50,549 nucleotides of DNA from an uncultured Clostridia bacterium (GTDB taxonomy: Bacteria > Bacillota > Clostridia > Oscillospirales > Oscillospiraceae): the NCBI GenBank assembly GCA_946411475.1, contig CAMKED010000004.1, positions 1-50,549 of the forward strand, written 5' to 3'. This document shows positions 46,349-50,549 of the stretch, one piece after another. The translations under genes were made by a program, and so were the position numbers. Numbering within the stretch: the stretch's first letter is position 1; each line of letters starts with the position of its first letter. A model generated the notes under the pieces. That model saw only the letters and a list, made by a program, of their open reading frames with translations. It was not told the origin of the DNA and made no database searches.

Positions 46349-46374
46349 CGTAGAGGCGCACAGTGTGCGCCCGC
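46349..46374. repeat. GTAG-palindrome copy in rimP 5' UTR
   Basis: CGTAGAGGCGCACAGTGTGCGCCCGC. Confidence 0.85.
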
Positions 46375-46455
46375 ACAACCACAAAAACGGACATTACATA
46401 TAGAAAGAGAGGCTTGACGGCCTCTCTAACATACTTCCTACCTAATAACAGCGCA

Positions 46456-46484
46456 ATTATAGCACATTTAATATAGAAATGCAA
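46456..46484 (-). promoter_or_regulatory. Sigma-A-type promoter of the rimP-nusA operon
   Basis: Reverse strand TTGCAT - 17 bp - TATAAT; leader carries AGAGAGGC-CGTCAA-GCCTCTCT hairpin. Confidence 0.75.
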
Positions 46485-46529
46485 TACTTTTTTGAAAAAA
46501 ACCAGCAAAAATCTCGGGAAAAAACGACA

Positions 46530-46595
46530 GATAGCCTATAGCTAATAGAAAATAGCAAATAGCAAATAGCAAATAGCTATCGGCTATAGGCTATC
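46530..46595. repeat. ATAGCAA heptamer array capped by 13-bp inverted repeat
   Basis: GATAGCCTATAGC ... (ATAGCAA)x3 ... GCTATAGGCTATC. Confidence 0.92.
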
Positions 46596-46657
46596 ATCTA
46601 TCAAATCCGCATATTTCATCTCTTCCTGGGCATGCTTCCGCAAAAGGGGGATTTTTC

Positions 46658-47998
46658 ATGGACGTTCTCGATGAATTGAAAAATCGTTTTGCAAATGCTG
46701 CCGATTTCACCGCCCGCGCACTCACTGTCGCCGGCACGCCTTGCACGCTCTGTTTTCTGGACGGTCTGGTGTCCGGCGCAGAGATCGGAGAGCTGGTGAT
46801 CCGCCCGTTGGAACGCTTGAGCTGGCAGCTTGCCCCGGAACAGCTCTTGGAGCGGGTCCTGACCGGCGGGGCGGAGACTGCCGTTGCTCTGCGCTGCAAG
46901 GACACAGCCGACGCGGAAGCAAAGCTGCTGGCGGGCTTCTGCCTGCTGATCGTGCCGGAGGCCGGGGCGGCGGCCTTTGAGACGAAATCCGGAGAAAAAC
47001 GCGGTCCCTCGGAGCCGGAGGTGGAGAGCACGACCCGCGGCCCGAAGGACGCCTTCACCGAGACGGCGCGCACGAATACCGCCCTGCTGCGCCGCCACCT
47101 GCGGACGGCCCGGCTCCGACTCTGGGAGACGAGCGTGGGCCGGGAGAGCCGAACGGGCGTGAGCCTGCTCTGGCTGGACGGACTGACCGACCCGGAGACC
47201 GTTGTGCGGATGCAAAAGCGCCTGCAAAGCGTCGACACGGAAGACCTTCTGACCCCGGCGGCGGTGGAGCACGTCCTGCCCGGCAAGCGCCGGACGGCCT
47301 TCCCCTTGCTGCAGTACACGGAACGCACGGATAAATTCGCCGCCGGACTGCTGGCGGGCCGGGTGGGCCTGTTTGTGGACGGGCTGCCCGTGGGCTATCT
47401 GGCCCCGGTCAACTTAGGCTATCTCTTGGAGGCCGCCGAAGACAAAGATACGGACTTTCTCTCGGCGCGTTTTTTGAAGCTGCTGCGGCTGCTCGCCCTG
47501 GCCTGCGCCCTGCTGCTGCCCGCGCTCTACGTGGCAATGGCGGAATTCCATCAGGAGATGCTGCCCACGCCGCTGCTGGAGGCCATCATCGAGAGCAAGC
47601 AGAAGGTGCCGTTCCCGACCGTGCTGGAAATCCTGGGCCTGCTGGCAGCCTTTGAGCTCTTGCAGGAGGCGGGGCTCTCCGCGCCGAAGGCTGTCTCGCA
47701 GCCGGTGTCCATCATCGGCGGGCTGGTGGTCGGAACGGCGGCGGTGGAGGCCAATCTGATCTCCCCGGCTGCGCTGATTTTGGTCGCGGCGGCGGGTATT
47801 TGCGGCTTCGCCCTGCCGGGCAAGAGCTTTGCCGACGCGATCCGGCTCTGCCGCTTTGCGCTGACGGTCTGCGCCGCTCTCGCCGGCCTCTGGGGCCTGA
47901 CCTTCGGCCTGCTGGCCTTGCTCGTCCATCTCTCCGGCCTGGAGAGCTTCGACCGCGCCTACCTCGCGCCGTTTTCGGAGCTGAAGAAGAACAGGTAG
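46658..47998 (+). CDS. GerA-family spore germination protein (orphan)
   Basis: KRRTAFPLLQYTERTDKFAAGLLAGRVGLFVDGLPVGYLAPVNLGYLLEAAEDKD; ALYVAMAEFHQEMLPTPLLEAIIESKQKVPFP; C-terminal TM region. Confidence 0.88.
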   Translation: MDVLDELKNRFANAADFTARALTVAGTPCTLCFLDGLVSGAEIGELVIRPLERLSWQLAPEQLLERVLTGGAETAVALRCKDTADAEAKLLAGFCLLIVPEAGAAAFETKSGEKRGPSEPEVESTTRGPKDAFTETARTNTALLRRHLRTARLRLWETSVGRESRTGVSLLWLDGLTDPETVVRMQKRLQSVDTEDLLTPAAVEHVLPGKRRTAFPLLQYTERTDKFAAGLLAGRVGLFVDGLPVGYLAPVNLGYLLEAAEDKDTDFLSARFLKLLRLLALACALLLPALYVAMAEFHQEMLPTPLLEAIIESKQKVPFPTVLEILGLLAAFELLQEAGLSAPKAVSQPVSIIGGLVVGTAAVEANLISPAALILVAAAGICGFALPGKSFADAIRLCRFALTVCAALAGLWGLTFGLLALLVHLSGLESFDRAYLAPFSELKKNR

Positions 47999-48020
47999 CG
48001 CGGGCAATCTGCCCGCCATG

Positions 48021-48048
48021 GTTCAGAGTTCAGAGTTCAGGGTTCAGC
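48021..48048. repeat. Heptamer array GTTCAGA/G/C (4 units)
   Basis: GTTCAGA GTTCAGA GTTCAGG GTTCAGC. Confidence 0.92.
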
Positions 48049-48185
48049 GCCCGTTGCTTCCCGTCTGTAGCACGGGCCATAGCTTCGCGTCGCTGCCCGC
48101 CGGTCAGCGTAAAAAAATCTTGTCAATAAAGGGCTGATATGATATAATGCAAAACAATGATCAAAAACAAAAAGGTGGAATTACC

Positions 48186-49760
48186 ATGAAACAAATGATT
48201 GCATTACTGCTGACGCTGGCGCTGCTGGCGGCACTGTTCTGCGGATGCCGCGACTCCCGCGGCCTGCCCGGTGCGTCCGGTGTGCCCGACACGACCGAAG
48301 TGACGGAGCCGACGCCCCCTCCCACGCCGGAGGAAGTGCTGAACAGCATGCGTGAACGGATGGAAACCGTCTCATCCTTCGCTCTGGACACCGAGCTCTG
48401 CTTTGAAGCCGATGTCCTGAACGACGGCGAGCAGGAGCATAGCGCGATCAAAATGAATCTGTCCGGCGAGTTGACGCTGCAGCCGCTGGCCCTCCACAGC
48501 AACGGCCGGGTGACGGTTCTGGACGATGGACGGGAAGAGTCCGTCCCGCTGGAGCTCTATTTCTTCTATGAGACCGGAGAGGAAGAAGCTGCCGTTTTCT
48601 GTTATTTCCGCACCGAAGAGGAAACGGACTTTCAGCGGTTTCGTATCCCCATGAGCGACGTTGCCGCCGCGGAAGAAACAGAGCAATCTACGTATTCCGG
48701 CCTTGCCTGGACGATGGAAGAAAGTGAAACCGGCTACGTGCTTTCCTACACGCTCACAGAGGCGGATTCCCAGGCGATCAACAACGCTGCGGAAATGCAG
48801 GAGCAGGACGAGGAAGCAAAAGAAGCCATGGCGTATCTGAATCTGGAGGCGGAAGATTTTTCCAAGCTCCTGGCCGGACTCGGATTGCGCCTGAGCGTGG
48901 ACGGCGCCACTTTCGAGCTCACGCAGCTGGAACTGGATCTCTCCCAACCTGCCCGCGCCGTGACCGAGATGATACTCGAGGCTCTGCGCGCGATGCTGGG
49001 TGAGAATGAGCTGCCCATAGCGTTTGAACAGCTTCTCCTTACCGTCCGGTTCCACTTCCATGATTATGACGGCGTCTCTTCCATCGAAGCCCCCTTGAAC
49101 TACGAGGAGTCCTATGAGGTGGAAGATCTGCTGCGCATGGGGAATCGCAAATATACGTCGACCTCCATGCAAACCCTGCAAATGGAATTTCCCACCGAAG
49201 GCTGGTGCGTGGGTGACCAGAGCTTTGACCTGAACGGTCTCACCCTCCGGGACCTCACCGAGCACGGCTGGGTGATCGATACCGTGTACAACGAAACGGA
49301 AATGGCTGGTGCGTCCGAAGCGGAACAGGCGCTATCTGAGGACGGCATGCTCGCGCCGGGCACGTACGTTTCCGTCGGCCTGAAGCCGGAAGGCGCTTCG
49401 GACTCCGCCTGTGCGCAGCTGGAACTGGGACTGTACGCCAACGGCAAGGAACCGGTGTTCTATCTGGATTGTCCGATCTACGCATTCTCGATCAACGGTG
49501 AGGCCTATGAAGCGGACAATCCGGAGAAGTACGTGGACTTCACGCTGCCCCTGGATCTCCGGGCCGGAATGACCCGTGCGGAGATCGTGGAGATTCTGGG
49601 CGAACCGATCAGCACAGGCACCGTGCCAACGCCCTATATGGCCTACTTCTTCAGCGGCGAAGAGGTTCTCATTCTCGTTTTGGACGAGGCCGACACGCTC
49701 CGGATCGTAAGCTGCCAGGGCCTCATTCCGATGCGTAATTATGTCTTGGATCAGGATTGA
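48186..49760 (+). CDS. Large secreted lipoprotein, unknown function
   Basis: MKQMIALLLTLALLAALFCGC lipobox; acidic extracellular-type sequence. Confidence 0.78.
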   Translation: MKQMIALLLTLALLAALFCGCRDSRGLPGASGVPDTTEVTEPTPPPTPEEVLNSMRERMETVSSFALDTELCFEADVLNDGEQEHSAIKMNLSGELTLQPLALHSNGRVTVLDDGREESVPLELYFFYETGEEEAAVFCYFRTEEETDFQRFRIPMSDVAAAEETEQSTYSGLAWTMEESETGYVLSYTLTEADSQAINNAAEMQEQDEEAKEAMAYLNLEAEDFSKLLAGLGLRLSVDGATFELTQLELDLSQPARAVTEMILEALRAMLGENELPIAFEQLLLTVRFHFHDYDGVSSIEAPLNYEESYEVEDLLRMGNRKYTSTSMQTLQMEFPTEGWCVGDQSFDLNGLTLRDLTEHGWVIDTVYNETEMAGASEAEQALSEDGMLAPGTYVSVGLKPEGASDSACAQLELGLYANGKEPVFYLDCPIYAFSINGEAYEADNPEKYVDFTLPLDLRAGMTRAEIVEILGEPISTGTVPTPYMAYFFSGEEVLILVLDEADTLRIVSCQGLIPMRNYVLDQD

Positions 49761-49783
49761 GACAAAAATCAGAAGAACGCAAT

Positions 49784-49824
49784 ACACCCCATTTCCTGCG
49801 CTGCGTGTGCAGGAAATGGGGTGT
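49784..49824. terminator. Bidirectional terminator between convergent genes
   Basis: ACACCCCATTTCCTGC ... GCAGGAAATGGGGTGT, 16-bp perfect stem. Confidence 0.88.
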
Positions 49825-49827
49825 TTG

Positions 49828-50549
49828 TCAATCCGCCCAGTGCAGGCTTCGGCCGACGGCCTTGTTCCAGCCCTGGAACTGCAAGTCGCGCCAGGCTGCG
49901 TCCTTCTGTGGGACGAAGGTGGAGTCGCAGTGCCAGAGCTTGACGATCTCCGCCTGGTCCTTCCAGACGCCGGTGGCGAGACCGGCCAGATAGGCCGCGC
50001 CGAGGGCGGTGGTCTCGCGGATCATGGGGCGGCGGACCTGTTTGCCGAGGATGTCCGCCTGGAACTGCATCAGGAATTTGTCGCGGCTCGCGCCGCCGTC
50101 CACCTTGAGCTCGGTCAGCTTGGTGCCGGTATCCATCTCCATAGCCAGCACCAGATCCGCACTCTGGAAGGCGATGGACTCCTGCGCCGCCCGGATGATG
50201 TGCTCGGGCTTCGTGCCGCGGGTAATGCCCACGATGGCCCCGCGGGCGTACATATCCCAATAGGGCGCGCCGAGGCCGGTGAAGGCCGGGACAAAGTAGA
50301 CGCCCTCGGTGGAGTCCACCTTCTGTGCAAAGTATTCCGCGTCCCGCGCCTCGCGGATGAAGCGCATCTGGTCACGGAGCCACTGGATCACAGCGCCGCC
50401 GACGAAGACGGAGCCCTCCAGGGCGTATTGGACTTTTCCGCTCAGACCCACGGCGATCGTCGTGACCAGGCCGTGCTTGCTCTCAAAGGCCTCTTCGCCG
50501 GTGTTCATCAGCAGGAAGCAGCCGGTGCCGTAGGTGTTCTTGGCGTCGC
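49828..50549 (-). CDS. glpK: Glycerol kinase, truncated at the window edge (C-terminal part)
   Basis: [32 protein letters not shown]...[74 protein letters not shown]. Confidence 0.96.
   Translation of the reverse strand, partial: DAKNTYGTGCFLLMNTGEEAFESKHGLVTTIAVGLSGKVQYALEGSVFVGGAVIQWLRDQMRFIREARDAEYFAQKVDSTEGVYFVPAFTGLGAPYWDMYARGAIVGITRGTKPEHIIRAAQESIAFQSADLVLAMEMDTGTKLTELKVDGGASRDKFLMQFQADILGKQVRRPMIRETTALGAAYLAGLATGVWKDQAEIVKLWHCDSTFVPQKDAAWRDLQFQGWNKAVGRSLHWAD

Overview
The window is a chromosomal segment of about 50.5 kb from what looks like a high-GC Clostridia/Oscillospiraceae-type Firmicute (taxon inferred from gene content only). Recognisable genes include yihY, pcrA/uvrD, an SLH-anchored GH25 lysozyme, pfkB, mtaB, a cyclophilin, an SbcCD/YhaON-like pair, a block of small enzymes, nnrE, dacF, a cobalamin-riboswitch locus (DUF4430 + ECF S component), two ABC loci (TetR- and GntR/YtrA-linked), patB/malY, ribF, the truB-nrnA-rbfA-infB-ylxQ-ylxR-nusA-rimP operon, an orphan gerA and the 3' part of glpK. 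The most unusual content is an elaborate set of short repeats. (1) Between rbfA and infB there is a four-helix-bundle (23S-IVP-like) gene cassette, bounded by arrays of small hairpins punctuated by a constant heptamer ATGAAGT/ACTTCAT. An apparently internally deleted copy of the same cassette lies next to it. (2) At least ten loci carry tandem repeats with a constant 7-bp period but locus-specific unit sequence. (3) A dispersed GTAG-palindrome family occurs in intergenic DNA, inside a cobalamin riboswitch, and in frame inside mtaB, ribF and truB; nrnA carries an in-frame heptamer array. Two pairs of hairpin copies show compensatory stem changes, which suggests the structure is under selection. 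All family names come from reading translations without database searches.
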